Positions 1 through 19,190 are shown, counted from the stretch's first letter. The stretch: 64,000 bases of DNA from Anolis sagrei (GCF_037176765.1 NC_090022.1:175110117-175174116); one strand, 5' to 3'. The notes: generated by a model from the sequence alone, not told the origin. Made by a program: numbers and translations.

Positions 1-135
1 CACTACCTCTGAGGATGCTTGCCATAGATGCAGACAAAACGTCAAGAGAGAATGCCTCTAGAGACCATGGCCATACAGCCCGAAAAAACCTACAACCCAG
101 TGATTCCGGCCATGAAAGCCTTCCTCAGACAATAC
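1..135 (+). mobile_element. Penelope-like element, 3' terminal fragment
   Basis: Matches the outer part of the PLE copies described below (GATGCTTGCCATAGATGCAG, then the CCTACAACCC motif). It continues into the 30-bp outer extension ending near GACAATAC. It is truncated by the window edge, and the sequence switches to CR1 at about 136. Confidence 0.6.
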
Positions 136-598
136 ATCCTTTCTTGTCGTTTGAAGCCATTGTTCCGCATCCTAGTCTCCAGGGCAGCAGAAAACAAGCT
201 TTCTCCCTCCTCCCTGTGACTTCCTCTCACATATTTATACATGGCTATGTCTCCTCTCAGCCTTCTCCAGGCTAAACATGCTCACCTCTTTAAGCCACTC
301 CTCATAGGGCTTGTTCTCCAGACCCTTGATCATTTTAGTCGCCCTCCTCTGGACACATTCCAGCTTGTCAATATCTCTCTTGAATTGTGGTGCCCAGAAT
401 TGGACACAATATTCCAGGTGTGGTCTAACCAAGGCGGAATAGAGGGGTAGCATGACTTCCCTAGATCTAGACACTATGCTCCTATTGATGCAGGCCAAAA
501 TCCCATTGGCTTTTTTTTTTTTGCTGCCGCATCACATTGTTTGCTCATGTTTAACTTGCTGTCCACGAGAACCCCAAGATCCTTTTCACATTACCTCA
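136..598 (-). mobile_element. CR1 LINE, 5'-truncated ORF2 end
   Basis: The minus strand encodes the CR1 ORF2 tail signature [20 protein letters not shown] and [26 protein letters not shown]. The coding frame is degraded, so this is a dead fragment. Confidence 0.85.
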
Positions 599-1798
599 AT
601 CTAATTTGATAAGCACCAGGCTACATTTCTCTGTAGACTAACGGCAAACTCTGACTTGTCACATAAACTTCTCTTGAGAATGCTTATTTAGGGAAAAAAG
701 CTATGAGGTGATTAGTTATTTCCTCCCAGTGTATCAAGGGATGGTACCATATTTGTGTCCATTAGCTATACCAAACTCAATAAGCCTGATGAGTGGCACA
801 ACTGTAGGGAGGTGCTTAACAATGAAGCATTCCATATTTCACAACTTTCTAAACGTTTCATGTTGGTGACTCACTTTTTAGACATGCCCCATTTTGTAAC
901 ACAGTAATTCACTTTTACAAGTAAACCAGAAGTTAGACCAATCCCTTTTAGGAGATAAAAACACATACACAAACTGTAATAATGAAATGTATGGAAACAA
1001 ACACATCTTATGAAAACCTTTCATTTATATTTTTAACTATATGATTTGTAAGATAACATACATTTCTAAGGCTTTTGTAATTTCTCGTTACGTTTGCATG
1101 ACACACCTACGCACTGCAGCTGACACTCTAACCTGTCATAACACAGTTTGGAAAGCTCTGCCTTATTTGTGGTCATTTGTTAATATGTAAAATCTTTATG
1201 GACAGTATTCACTTCATCTGTTTTGTAGGGGTGGGATGAGTTAGACTTATTGATAATTAGTAAAAACCATAAGTGTTTTGTTGCAGTTAAATTACTAATA
1301 CATTAGGTGCTTTGTGCAAACTTGGAAAAGCAATACCCTTCATTACATTCCTCCTAACTGAACCACAAGTGGCAGACTTAATGGAAACTGAAAGGTATTA
1401 CATTGTGTTATTGCAAAGCCAGTGACCACATCAAAATGTAACTTCTCATATGTGGAAGGCATCCGTTTAATTCTAGAGATCAGTATGCAAGTCCTCCAGT
1501 GTTCTGTTACAGCTTTAACACATTTGTAATAAGTCTCTGATCACAGGAGGTTGAGCACGCTTCTTTTAAAATTGCACCAGGTTATTTGTTTATAGATGTT
1601 GTGAGTACTACAGGTTGAAAAGAAAGGTCAGCCGTATGTGACCCACTTCCTTCTATTCTGTGTTACTTTCTTGTTTGGCAAAAGAGTAAAAGAAAAACAG
1701 ACTTTTTGCCTCTGGAAAACAAGAACCTAAGCCTCAATTATTGGTTTCTAGATTAAATCAAAATTTGCTGACGACACCCAGTTATATTATGATATGCA
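599..1798. other. AT-rich intergenic DNA, nothing recognised
   Basis: No ORF of note, no known repeat terminus and no CpG-rich segment were seen. It may contain old decayed repeats. Confidence 0.5.
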
Positions 1799-2210
1799 CT
1801 TGTTGTGTGTCTTCAAGTAATTTCTGACTTACATTGGCTCTAAGGCACATATTTCAAACCTGCAGCTCATCAGCTGTTTGGACCTCCAACTCCCAGAAGC
1901 CAGAATGAGCATATCCAGTAGCCAGGAATTCTGGGAGCTGGAGTCTAAAAACACCTGGAGGGCCACACCTCTGCCTTCAGGTAACCCTATCACAAGTTGA
2001 ACACCTCTGCCCTCAGGTAAACCTATCACAACCCTAGCATCATTTGTTCAGAGGGGATTTGTCTTTTCCTTCCATTGAGGCTAAGAGAGTATGAGTTGCC
2101 CATCATCACTCAGCAGGTTTCCATGGTTGAGAGGTGTTTTGAACCCTGGGCTCCCAGTTTCCTAGTCTAACATTCAAACCACTACATTACACCATATTCT
2201 AAATTAGCTG
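1799..2210 (-). mobile_element. MIR-like tRNA-derived SINE split by a foldback DNA element
   Basis: Outer parts (about 1799-1848 and 2036-2210) match a SINE also seen at 49381-49530 and 58240-58437: TGTGTGTCTTCAAGTAATTTC at one end and TTTGAACCCTGGGCTCCC (box B complement) with CAAACCACTACA at the other. The middle is an imperfect foldback with arms CCAACTCCCAGAAG and TTCTGGGAGCTGGAG. Its right edge carries a 33-bp tandem duplication (about 1967-2032). Confidence 0.5.
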
Positions 2211-3280
2211 CATCCTTTACTAATGTTTTATAGTTTGTCCTATTATCCATTAACCTCAAAGCTTTCTTAATCAGCAAAGCAACTTAACTTTCCTGACATA
2301 GTGGTGACTGAAAGTCAAAATTAGCATTTCCAGACAGAACACAGGATCTTCTAACAAATCCACTTTCATCAGGCTGTTCACTAACTGTGTGAAGTGTCCT
2401 CTTACTTCCAACATATTATCCGAAGTATAGGTATTTATCAACAGACATTACAAGTGATAACCGACTGACAAGTGGAAGATAGAAGGTGAAAATTGAGATG
2501 GAAATGCTGAAACAGGAGATATTTACGATTCCTGCACAACATAATAATATTCAGAAAAGCAAGGGTTAAAGGGATATTCTGTTCCTGTAGTTCCAATTTC
2601 TAGGGAACCATGTTGGCAAAATATATCAGAAGATATTATGTACTGTGTCTCGAGTTAGCAGGCTACATAGTCAAACTAATGTTTTCTAAGATCTAGTTGA
2701 ATATTCTTAACAATAAAAGAAAATAAAACATGGAAAAATTATTTTGGTAGCATGTCACTTCAGAACACATAAAGGTTAATAAGAAATTAAGTCTTTCCCT
2801 CACTAAAAATCTTGAAAAGCTAGCATGTTAAAAAAGGCTAAGATAAACACTTGTCTTCATTCCTAAATGTAACATGCATTTTTTTTCATAAAGCTAGTAG
2901 AAAACTACACAGAAATTTATCTGAATCCAGCAATGAAAAGTTAATACTTAGTAGCTACTACGACCTTTTGTTCCTGCCAATATATACCCGTATTTACTCA
3001 AATCTAGTGCAGCATCAAATGTAATGCACACCTTGATGTTCAAAACCTTGAAACAAACAAAGAAACAAACAAACCCAAAACATATTTGCTGCCAAATATA
3101 ATGTGCAGCTGCAAAAAGTGCACTTTGAAATTTGGCCAAAAAAAGGTATCCATTGCAGTTGCTGTCTGCTTAGAATTGTTTATTTAAAAAGATGTTATGA
3201 CACCAAATCTTCCAGCAATGTAAAAGAAAACCAGAGAAATAGGTAGCCTAACCTTTCCCTCAAGAAGTCTCTCCCGTTTC
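2211..3280. other. AT-rich intergenic DNA, nothing recognised
   Basis: No gene, TIR or LINE tail could be assigned; only short A/T and CAAA-type low complexity is visible. Confidence 0.45.
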
Positions 3281-3289
3281 TCCTGCCTC

Positions 3290-3780
3290 AGCTTCCTTGG
3301 GTGAGTCTATGCTGTAGAATGAATGCATCTTGACACCACTTCAATTTTCCTGGTTCAATGCTATGGAATCCTGTAAATTGTAGTTCTACAAGCTATTTTG
3401 CCTTCTCTAATAAAGAGACCTGGTGCCTCAACAAACTAACAAATCCCATGATTCCATACACTGAACAATGGTATTCTCAGTGTTATCAAATAGCATACAA
3501 GTTTACAGCATTGGGGCATCCTAGGTGATTCCAAAGTCCTTGGGTGAATCTACACTGGATTATTGCAGTCTGACACCACTTTCACTGTTATGGTTCAGTA
3601 CTATGGAATCATGGGAGAAGTAGTTTACAAGGTCTTCAGCCTTCTCTGCCAAAGAATGCTGGTGCTTCACCAAATTACGACTCTCAGGATTACATAGTAC
3701 TGAGCCATGGCAATTAAAAATGGTTTCAAACTGCATTAATCCTGCAGTATAGCTGTATCCTAGGAGGGCTATGCTGGGGT
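3290..3780. mobile_element. Two adjacent palindromic MITE copies
   Basis: Both units have the plan seen at 24908-25126: a head with TTGACACCACTT or CTGACACCACTTTCAC, a centre with GGAATCATGGGAG-type bases, and the head inverted. The first unit is about 3290-3530; the second (3541-3770) begins TGGGTGAATCTACACTGG and ends near GCAGTATAGCTGTATCC. Both are diverged. Confidence 0.55.
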
Positions 3781-3889
3781 CCTAGGATTAGTTCCCAAAT
3801 CTACTTAGAACTGCAAAAGGGAATCACAAGCACATCTCATGGAATATTCCCCTAACTTACTGGAAGAAATTATAGGGACTAAATACTCC

Positions 3890-4120
3890 AAAGGCAATAA
3901 CCCAAAAATAGGATTTAGAGTCTGTGTCTGCTTTCAATCCTGTGGCTGCCTTCAGGATTCTGGGGCTTGTTGTTTAGGGAGCAGCTTTTCCCATTCTCAG
4001 CACAAGAAGTCCTGTGGCTCCCTGAACTACAAGCCCCAGAACTCTGTAGGTTTTGAAGTGGGACAAGGAAAGTCCTATCTGATCATGGAAAATAAACAGG
4101 GTCAATGCTAATTAATATTT
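3890..4120. repeat. Diverged palindromic repeat
   Basis: The segments GATTCTGGGGCTTGTTGTTTAGG and CCTGAACTACAAGCCCCAGAA face each other across about 60 bp. This resembles a decayed foldback DNA element. No TSD identified. Confidence 0.4.
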
Positions 4121-4129
4121 TAAAGGGAG

Positions 4130-4707
4130 ACCCTCAATGAATACTAGTTGGGGTAAGCTATATTTCAGGTGAAGAAGTTGGAAAAAATCACTTTGTGGGG
4201 CCTTGTTTAGCAACAGCGGCTGCCTCTCCTCTCCCTCTCCCCTTTTGGCTGGGCTTCTTCATCGCCTCCCAGTCCCCTATTTGGCTTCAGAAGCAGTCTA
4301 ATCTTGGGAAAACGAGGCAGAAAATCCTTTAAAAGCAAGTAGCTTTCTTCACTTGTCTTTTTCTCCTCTTTTCCCAGTGGCTACTCCATGTTTGCAAGAC
4401 TCGTGGCACTTCTGAAGCAACTTCCCCTTTTACTTTGCCCCAGCAATTAGATTACAGTAATACTCAATACTAATGTGCACCCTCATTTTGGACATGTGGT
4501 TTAGTCAAAAATATGTGCACTAGACTCAAAAAATGTGATATTCTTTCACACACGCATATGCTTTCACCAACTGACTGGCTTTAACTGTAGTATCTACCAG
4601 TTGCATATTTCACACACTTTTTACTCTGGCAGATCCAAAGTTAACACCAGTCAACTTCCAATCCACTATAAAATCCAAATACAAAAAGCAGTGAGGTCCT
4701 GTTAGAG
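4130..4707. other. Intergenic DNA, nothing recognised
   Basis: Includes a C/T-rich patch near 4225-4260 but no gene or repeat that I can name. Confidence 0.45.
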
Positions 4708-5065
4708 CAAGGGTCCTCAAACTAAGGCCTGAGGGCCGGATATGGCCCTCCAAGATCATTTACCTGGCCATCGCTCAGGGTCAACCTAAGTCTGAAATGA
4801 CTTGAAAGCACACAACAACAATCCTATCTCATCAGGCAAAATCAGGTCCATACTTCCCACTGAAATACTAATAAGTTTATTTTTGTTAAAGTTGCTCTTC
4901 GTTTTAATTATTGCATTGTTTTTAAATGGTTTTAGCACTACAAATAAGATATGTGCAGTGTGCATAGAAATTCATTCTTCTTTTTTTTTCAAATTATAAT
5001 CCGGCCCTCCAATACTTTGATGGACTGTGATCTGGCCCTCTGTTTAAAAAGTTTGAGGACCCCTG
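4708..5065 (+). mobile_element. hAT non-autonomous element, 'CAGGGGTCCTCAAAC' family, copy 1
   Basis: Left end CAAGGGTCCTCAAACTAAGG and right end TTTGAGGACCCCTG form the inverted termini. The 8-bp TSD is TGTTAGAG (4700-4707) and TGTTAAAG (5066-5073), one mismatch. Termini and TSD length fit hAT. The sequence resembles the OposCharlie-type family known from marsupials and lizards; that name is from memory. Confidence 0.8.
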
Positions 5066-5479
5066 TGTTAAAGGATCTGGTACATAATTTCAAATAACAG
5101 GCTGGCAGCATTTTCCCCTTAAAATTCTTACAACAAATCTCCAAAATTGTTTGAATTTCAGCAAGTGTGCGAATTTTTGGGATGACTTGTGAAGATAAAG
5201 TAGCTTGACACTGAAAAGTTTACCTACCTGTCCCTGTCATGATTTTATAGGCCCATTCTTCATGTTACACATTCCTTGATTTCTTTAGGCTCCTCCTATT
5301 CTACCCACGCCTCTTTCCAGAATGCAAACATACAAAGAACATTGTGGATAGTGCACAACAAATCAGAGAGTAACACTTGATGATTTATACACTGTATTCT
5401 GAGTACAGAATATGAACAGCTATAGGTCTAGACCTCCCAAAAAAGGAGCCTCACACCACATTGGAAAGCTCTCTGTATA

Positions 5480-6473
5480 TTAAGTACTTTTTTATAGTAA
5501 AAAAAAAAACAAACATACAAAGTCCTGATACGAAATATACAAAAAATCTCAGCCAAGGAAAACAGTTGCTTTTCTACAAATATCAGTAGCATTGCATAGA
5601 ACAGCCTCTATAGGGTAAAGAGGACAAGGAGGGAATCCAACTGGGGATGATGCATTAAAAACATTGCTATCCATTTATACATAGAGCAGAAGGGGTTGTG
5701 AAAGCCCACACGTCCTTGATGTTGTCTTGTTCCAAGAAATGTTTCACCACCACACAGGGGGAAGCAGCCAGTCTCCTCACACAATAACCCCAAAAAGACT
5801 ACTGTGCAACCAGAGAGCTATTATTGCTTCAACTAAGCCAACAGGTGTGAGGCCGCCATCTGGACCAGCAGGAACTATTTTAAATCCATTTAAATTGGCA
5901 GAATGCTGGCGACAGATGAGTCCCAAAATGGTCGGGCTTTAATAGCTGAACAGGGAGAGAAGGCTGGGATTATGTTTTGAGAGCCAGAGGCACTAACTGG
6001 CCTCCAGCAGACTATCTAAATTTGAAGTATCTACAGAGTGAGTTAAATCTTCAGAGACAGAAGTGCAGGGAAGTGCGAAAATCAGCAGCTTAATAATGCT
6101 GAATGGAACAAGGGAACCCTGAGCTGATTTGAAAAGGCCACTGGGCAGGCAATACCCTGAGTAGCCATCAGGGGACAGGGCATATATGCATATAGCCCCA
6201 TACGCAGGCAAGCAGGCAGGCAGGCAGAGATGCTAAGCATCAGACTATTGAAGGGTGGGTGCTGAAGTGTGGTGGCTTTCTGCCCCCAAAAGGCAGAAAA
6301 ATGCAGTCACTGCAATAAATAAGAGGACAGAAAATAATCTATGTGACTGCTCCTAAAATCTTGCACCATCACCATCATATCCTGCCATATCCAAGTGCAA
6401 TTGGTCAGAGACAAAGTGCCACTGAGGTCACTGTGGGAAAGTCCAATCAGACACACTGTCTCTCCAGAATGAT
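5480..6473 (-). other. TSPYL2: Likely TSPYL2 3'UTR
   Basis: About 1 kb after the stop is free of recognisable interspersed repeats, unlike most of the window, which fits retained transcript sequence. No canonical AATAAA was identified on the minus strand near the proposed end. A TATAAA variant near 5491-5496, followed by a T-rich stretch, is the best guess for a polyadenylation site. The end position is an inference. Confidence 0.4.
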
Positions 6474-14146
<7,673 letters not shown>

Positions 14147-14334
14147 GGTGCCGGGACCCACACCGACCGCGCCGACGGAGCAAAGCAATGGGGGGCGGGG
14201 AAGGGGAGTCGCCGCGCGCCCAACTGCCGACTGAGGGGGGAGAAGGGAGCGCGAGACCTGAGGGTGGGGGAAGGGCGCGAGCGGACGGAGCGCTCTAACT
14301 GCCAAAGCGCGAGGATCCTGCGCAACTTCTTCTC

Positions 14335-14355
14335 ATTGGTCGCGGCTGAGCCAAT
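14335..14355. promoter_or_regulatory. Pair of oppositely oriented CCAAT boxes
   Basis: ATTGGT at 14335-14340 (ACCAAT on the minus strand) and CCAAT at 14351-14355 lie about 190-210 bp upstream of the TSPYL2 start codon. This is a normal position for NF-Y sites in a TATA-less promoter. NF-Y binding is inferred from motif and position only. Confidence 0.45.
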
Positions 14356-14613
14356 CGTGGAGGCGCTCCCTCCCGCCCAGTTGACGATATCAGCGAACGT
14401 CAGCCGACTCTAATAGGCAGTCGCCGACAAGGTCCCGCCTTCCTTCTACACCACGTGGGTAATTGAAACGGTGATAGGTTAGTCTACCTTCCTTCCCGCT
14501 CTCTCATTCGCCCATCATCTGCGGAGCCTTATTACCTCATCTCCCTTTCTCTCTCTTGTTTCGCTCCCGTCCTCCGGAAAAGAAACAACGACTCTTGTGA
14601 ACGTCAAAAAGAG

Positions 14614-14660
14614 GCGCATGCGTACAATGAGTGTACCAAACTCTTCCTTGGCGCATGCGT
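14614..14660. promoter_or_regulatory. Two NRF1-type palindromic sites
   Basis: The decamer GCGCATGCGT occurs at 14614-14623 and again at 14651-14660, 37 bp apart. It matches the known NRF1 core (GCGCATGCGC) at nine of ten bases. Two copies this close at the edge of the CpG island are unlikely by chance. Confidence 0.55.
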
Positions 14661-14887
14661 ATTGCGAGGCTAATGGCTAACGACAAAATGGAGTGGATTG
14701 GCAGGGTTGGGATCTGTAGAGTCCAGCGCGGTGTTGATGGCGTCATACTGTTTCCAGGAATGGGGACAGGCAAGAGTGAATCATTGTACAATTTGTTTTC
14801 TTTTCGAGCAACAGAAAGTCATCATTAGCTCCAAATTTCTGGTTGACTTCTAGTGACCCCTTCAGTTTTTCACAAGGGTTTTCTTAG

Positions 14888-15828
14888 GCGGCTTCCACAT
14901 AGCTGTCTAAAATTCACACTAAACTGGGTTATATGACAGTGTGGACTCAGATAATCCAGTTCAAAGCAGACATTGTGGATTATCTGCCTTCATATTCTGG
15001 GTTATATTGCTGTGTGCTGACTGGCACAACCTGGGGATCACAACCAGATACAGTGAAGACATCTGCCCCTGCGCTGTGCTACTCTGCTGCTGAGTACGCA
15101 TGCCCAGTGTGGAACACATCTCACCACACTAAAACAGTGGATGTGGCTCTGAATGAGGCATGCCGCATTATCACGGGGTGTCTGCGCCCTACACCACTGG
15201 AGAAATTACACTGCTTATCCGGTATTGCACCACCTGACATCCGCCAGGAAGTAGCAGCCAATAGTGAAAGGACCAAGGCAGAGACATCGCCAGCTCATCC
15301 CGTTTGGGTATCAGCCAGCACGTCAACGACTTAAATCTAGAAATAGTTTTCTAAGATCTACAGAGACACTCGCTGGAACACCTCAGCAAACGAGAGTCCA
15401 AAAGGGGAAGGCTCAAACCCAGCACCTCAACCAATGGCTGATACCAACTGAGAGACTCCCTCCTGGGCACACAGAAAACTGGGAGACTTGGAAGGTGCTG
15501 AACAGACTGCGCTCTGGCACCACGAGATGCAGAGCCAACCTTCAGAAAAGGGGCTACAAAGTGGAATCCACAACATGCGAGTGTGGAGAAGAGCAAACCA
15601 CTCTGCAATGCAACCTGAGCCTTGCCACATGCACAATGGAGGACCTTCTTGCAGCAACACTGGAAGCACTCCAAGTGGCCAGATACTGGTCAAAGGACAT
15701 TTAACCAACTACCAAACTCACAAGTTTTGTATTTGTCTGTTTGTTTGCTTTGTTTTGTTAGAAATGTAATATAATGGACTGGTCACTCTGACACGACAAA
15801 TAAAAATTGCTGTGTGGACGAGCCCATA
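14888..15828. mobile_element. Foldback MITE family A split by a LINE
   Basis: MITE parts are 14888-15016 (GGCGGCTTCCACATAGCTG onward) and 15817-15828 (GACGAGCCC), interrupted by the LINE at 15017-15805. Confidence 0.6.
15017..15805 (+). mobile_element. 5'-truncated non-LTR retrotransposon of uncertain clade
   Basis: Perfect 11-bp TSD ATTGCTGTGTG (15006-15016 and 15806-15816). Coding remnants read YSAAEYACPVWNTSHHTKT, RIITGCLRPTPLEKLHCLSG and then ETWKVLNRLRSGTTRCRANL with a CxC motif (CECGEEQTT). A Cys-rich end after RT fits the I/Jockey/Ingi-Vingi group; Vingi is known in Anolis. The 3' end is ACGACAAATAAAA. The two parts lie in different frames, so the copy is dead. Confidence 0.65.
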
Positions 15829-15929
15829 GGCAGATGTGATTTTATCCAGTTCCTTTCTCTGAAATATATCCTACAGCACCTGGTATTGCTTGTTGATTTG
15901 CCCTCCATAGAATCATCATTATTAATATT

Positions 15930-16358
15930 ATTTATTTATTTATTTATTTTCAGTATTTATATACCGCTTTTCTCACCCCTAGGGCGACTCAAAGCGGTTT
16001 ACACATAAGATAATGGCAAAAAATCAATGCCTTGCAACTACAATAGTAAAACCACACTTTAAACATAAATCATATTAAAAACAGTACATCACCAAATATC
16101 AAAACAGTTATTAAAACCATAAAACAATCTCATCAGTTGAATCGCCGTTCCAGTCCTTGTCCCACTAAAAACTGCATACATCTATTGTCCAAAGGCCTGG
16201 TCCCAGAACCACGATTTTATTTTTTTTCTAAAGGTCAGGAGCAAGGGAACAGATCTTACCTCCTTTGGGAGTGTGTTCCATAGGTAGCGGGCCACAGCCG
16301 AGAAGGCTCTGCTCCTCGTCCCCACCAGCCCCATTGGAAAAGAGTTGGAAGAGGTCTC
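15930..16358 (-). mobile_element. L2-type LINE 3' region
   Basis: Starts with a TTTA run and the tail TATTTATATACCGCTTTTC. The upper part (16230-16330) matches the L2 ORF2 end in reverse: GTGTTCCATAGGTAGCGGGCC and GAGAAGGCTCTGCTCC. Confidence 0.65.
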
Positions 16359-16870
16359 TTAATAGAGTTGGAAGAGACTTCATGGGCCATCCAGTCCAAC
16401 CCCCTGCCAAGAAGCAGGAAAATTGCATTCAAAGCACCCCCGACAGATGGCCATCCAGCCTCTGTTTTAAAGCTTCCAAAAAAGGAGCCTCCACCATACT
16501 CTGGGGCAGAGAGTTCCACTGCTGAATGGCTCTCACAGTCAGGAAGTTCTTCCTAATTTTCAGATGGAATCTCCTTTCTTGTACTTTGAAGCCATTGCTC
16601 CACGTCCTAGTCTCCGGGGCAGCAGAAAACAAGCTTGCTCCCTCCTCCCTATGACTTCCTCTCACGTATTTATACATGACTATCATGTCTCCTTTCAGCC
16701 TTCTTTTCTTCAGGCTAAACATGCCCAGCTCTTTAAGCCGCTCCTCATGGGGCTTGTTCTCCAGACCCTTGATCATTTTAGTCGCCCTCCTCTGGACACA
16801 TTCCAGCTTGTCAATATCTCTCTTCAATTGTGGTGCCCAGAATTGGACACAATATTCCAGGTGTAGTTGC
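16359..16870 (-). mobile_element. CR1 LINE ORF2 end with a long open frame
   Basis: The minus strand is open for about 150 codons (16884-16429): [20 protein letters not shown] through [20 protein letters not shown] to LEALKQRLDGHLSGVL, then the CR1 tail. It interrupts the L2 copy just below. The open frame suggests a fairly recent insertion. Confidence 0.85.
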
Positions 16871-17222
16871 TCTCCTCTTGACACATTCCAGAATAGGCGG
16901 CCAAAACTGACCCTGCTTGGCTACCAAAAACTGATGGGATTGATGTCTTTAGGGTATTTAGGCTTTAAAAGTACTGCCATAGTTGCCTCTGATAAAGACA
17001 TAAAAGCCTCATATAACACATACCTAATTTCTTCATGGCGTGACTATTTTTGCTGCTTGTTCTGCCAACCTCGGGCCCCAGTTTTCAACTCCAAGTGCTG
17101 TCTTCTTTACCCATCAGTCAGTGTCTGCTACCATTGGCTAATATATTCTACCCTTCTTCAGCTGTCTACACCTGATGCTTCAAAACCACACTCCGAGCAT
17201 CAGGGTTTCCCATCTAAGGCAT
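16871..17222. other. Unassigned sequence after the CR1 copy
   Basis: The frame entering from the CR1 side is chance read-through. No confident repeat or gene assignment. Confidence 0.4.
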
Positions 17223-17225
17223 TTC

Positions 17226-17375
17226 TGGCCCTTTCCGCACAGCATAAAATCCATTATTATCTGCTTTGAACTGGGTTATATGGCAGTGTGGACTCAGATA
17301 ACCCAGTTCAAAGCAGATATTGTGGATTTTCTGCCTTGATAATCTGGGTTATATATGGCTGTGTGAAAAGGTCCT
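17226..17375. mobile_element. Foldback MITE family A
   Basis: Left GGCCCTTTCCGCACAGC and right GGCTGTGTGAAAAGGTCC, with inner CTGCTTTGAACTGGGTTATA facing AACCCAGTTCAAAGCAG. Confidence 0.7.
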
Positions 17376-17539
17376 CAATTTGAACACAGCGAAGGAAGTG
17401 TCCCTTTTGTGGGGAAAAGGGCGGGATAGAAGAATATGAACATAAATACTGTATATACTCGAGTATAAGCCTAGTTTTTCAGCTCTTTTTTAAGGCTGAA
17501 AAAGCTCCCCTCGGCTTGTACTCGAGTAAAGGTTATTTA

Positions 17540-17550
17540 TTATTTTACTC

Positions 17551-17589
<39 letters not shown>

Positions 17590-17876
17590 TATTACATTTA
17601 TAGGTTAGCTATATTTTTATTATTATTATCTTCAAAATACCTATCCTATTTCACCTGGTCATGCCCAGCATTTTAACAATTTTAATTATTACACTTGGCC
17701 CTGCCATAGGTTATTTTAATGCGTTGTGGTGTTATTGTTGATGTTTACTGCTTGTTTATGAGTTCATTTATTGTTGTGTTGTTGTTGTTGTTGTTGTTTT
17801 ACTGATGTATTTGGGCTCGGCCTCTTGTAAGCTGCACCGAGTCCTTCGGGAGATGGTAGCGGGGTACAAATAAAGG

Positions 17877-17908
<32 letters not shown>

Positions 17909-17935
17909 ATTTATTATTATATTCTGTTATTATTG
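17540..17935 (+). mobile_element. L2-type LINE tail with (TTA)n arrays
   Basis: Contains GGGCTCGGCCTCTTGTAAGC, CACCGAGTCCTTCGGGAG and GGGGTACAAATAAAGG, then TTATTATTA runs at both edges. This is the same tail as at 54330-54415. Confidence 0.7.
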
Positions 17936-18105
17936 GAAGGATATGTAAACACATGTACATTGAAGAAGGTTAGAATAATGGTTTAGTCAGAGTTGGAAAG
18001 TCTTATCTTACAGTTTTATGTAAATATTAATAAACAGTCAACCTACTGATGCCTCAATTAATGTAATTTTATTGGTATCTATTTTTATTTTGAAACTGAC
18101 CCATA

Positions 18106-19053
18106 TTCTGGGAATAAAAATAGGAGAAAGAAATTGGGAAAAATTATGGAGAGCAAGACACCTCAAGAATTTATCAATTAGGATAAAAGAAAACTACTAT
18201 AAGATGGTATGGAAGTGGTACCTGACCCCAACAAAGGTACATAATATGGATAAGAGTTGTTCAGAAAAATGTTGGAGGGGTTGCCAAGAAAGGGGTACGT
18301 ATATCCACATGTGGTGGCAATGCAAATATGTACAGAGTTTCTGGGGAAAAGTTATAGTAGAAATTGAAAGTATTATGAAGAAAAAAATTAATAGAAATCC
18401 AGCGACTATACTGTTATCTATTTACAATACAGATGAATGGAAGGAAAATGAAAATAATTTTATAACAATGTTGTTAACGGCTGCAAGACTACTAATAGCA
18501 AAATATTGGAAAGGAGAGGTGGAAATTAAGATAGAAGAATGGTACAAGGAAATTTGGAAATTAGCAATAAATGACAAATTAACATGCAATTTAAAGGTTA
18601 AAAAAGGCCTAAGGAAGGATAATGATTTTGAAAATATATGGAAAATATTTATTGAGGAAACATTAAGGAAAGAAGACGGGAACCAACCCCCACCAGAAGA
18701 AATGAGGTTCTGGTGGGAGTATAAAGAAAAGAAGAACTCCGGAGATGGGGAGCACAAGGGGTAGCACAACTGGGGAAAGGGGAAAAAAAGTAATTGTGTG
18801 AATTATAGAGATTGTTTTTGTAATGAAGGGAATATAAATGTAATAAAATTATTAGGTGTTTAGAAAAAAAAGAGGAGAACAAGTTGAATCGCTGTAGAGA
18901 ATCTGGCTTAAAGAAAAGAATGAAGTAGTTTGTGTTAAGACTCATACATCTTTATTTCCTACTTTTCTTTCACTATATTGTTCCACCTCTTCTTATGTAT
19001 ATAGCATTTCTTTTGTGGTTAATAAAAAAATTATATTATATATATAAAAAAAA
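18106..19053 (+). mobile_element. L1 LINE, 5'-truncated, with exact TSD
   Basis: Perfect 14-bp TSD GAAACTGACCCATA (18092-18105 and 19054-19067) and a TATATAAAAAAA tail. The frame is open for about 218 codons (to 18764) and encodes an L1 ORF2 C-terminus: WKWYLTPTKV, then KCWRGCQERGTYIHMWWQCK (the CxxC...HxxW-C L1 zinc-knuckle-like motif). About 290 bp of 3'UTR follow. The intact frame and exact TSD suggest a young insertion. Confidence 0.88.
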
Positions 19054-19190
19054 GAAACTGACCCATAGCTGCTGCATTTCCCATCCTCGGCTTATATTCA
19101 AGTCAATAAGTTTTCCCAGTTTTTTGTGATAAAATCAGGTGCCTTGGCTTATATTCGGGTCAGCTTATACTCGAGTATATACGGTAAGTG

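Larger units (their letters stand above)
17446..19190. mobile_element. TIR DNA element (TATACTCGAGTATAAGC ends), interrupted twice
   Basis: Left end TATATACTCGAGTATAAGCC and right end GGCTTATATTCGGGTCAGC then TTATACTCGAGTATATAC are inverted copies. The body is split by an L2 tail with microsatellite (about 17540-17935) and by an L1 (18106-19053). The transposon superfamily is not certain. TSDs at its own ends were not resolved. Confidence 0.6.

Noticed and set aside
14147-14305. N-terminal extension of TSPYL2 in frame upstream of the chosen ATG
   Set aside because: It would start at TTG; no in-frame ATG lies there, and the ATG at 14146 has a good context and fits family N-termini.
16429-16884. 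151-codon minus-strand ORF as a possible host gene
   Set aside because: CR1 ORF2 C-terminus again, with the CR1 3' tail directly attached.
18072-18764. 230-codon ORF as a possible novel gene
   Set aside because: It is L1 ORF2 sequence bounded by a 14-bp TSD; the first few codons before 18106 belong to the host TIR element.
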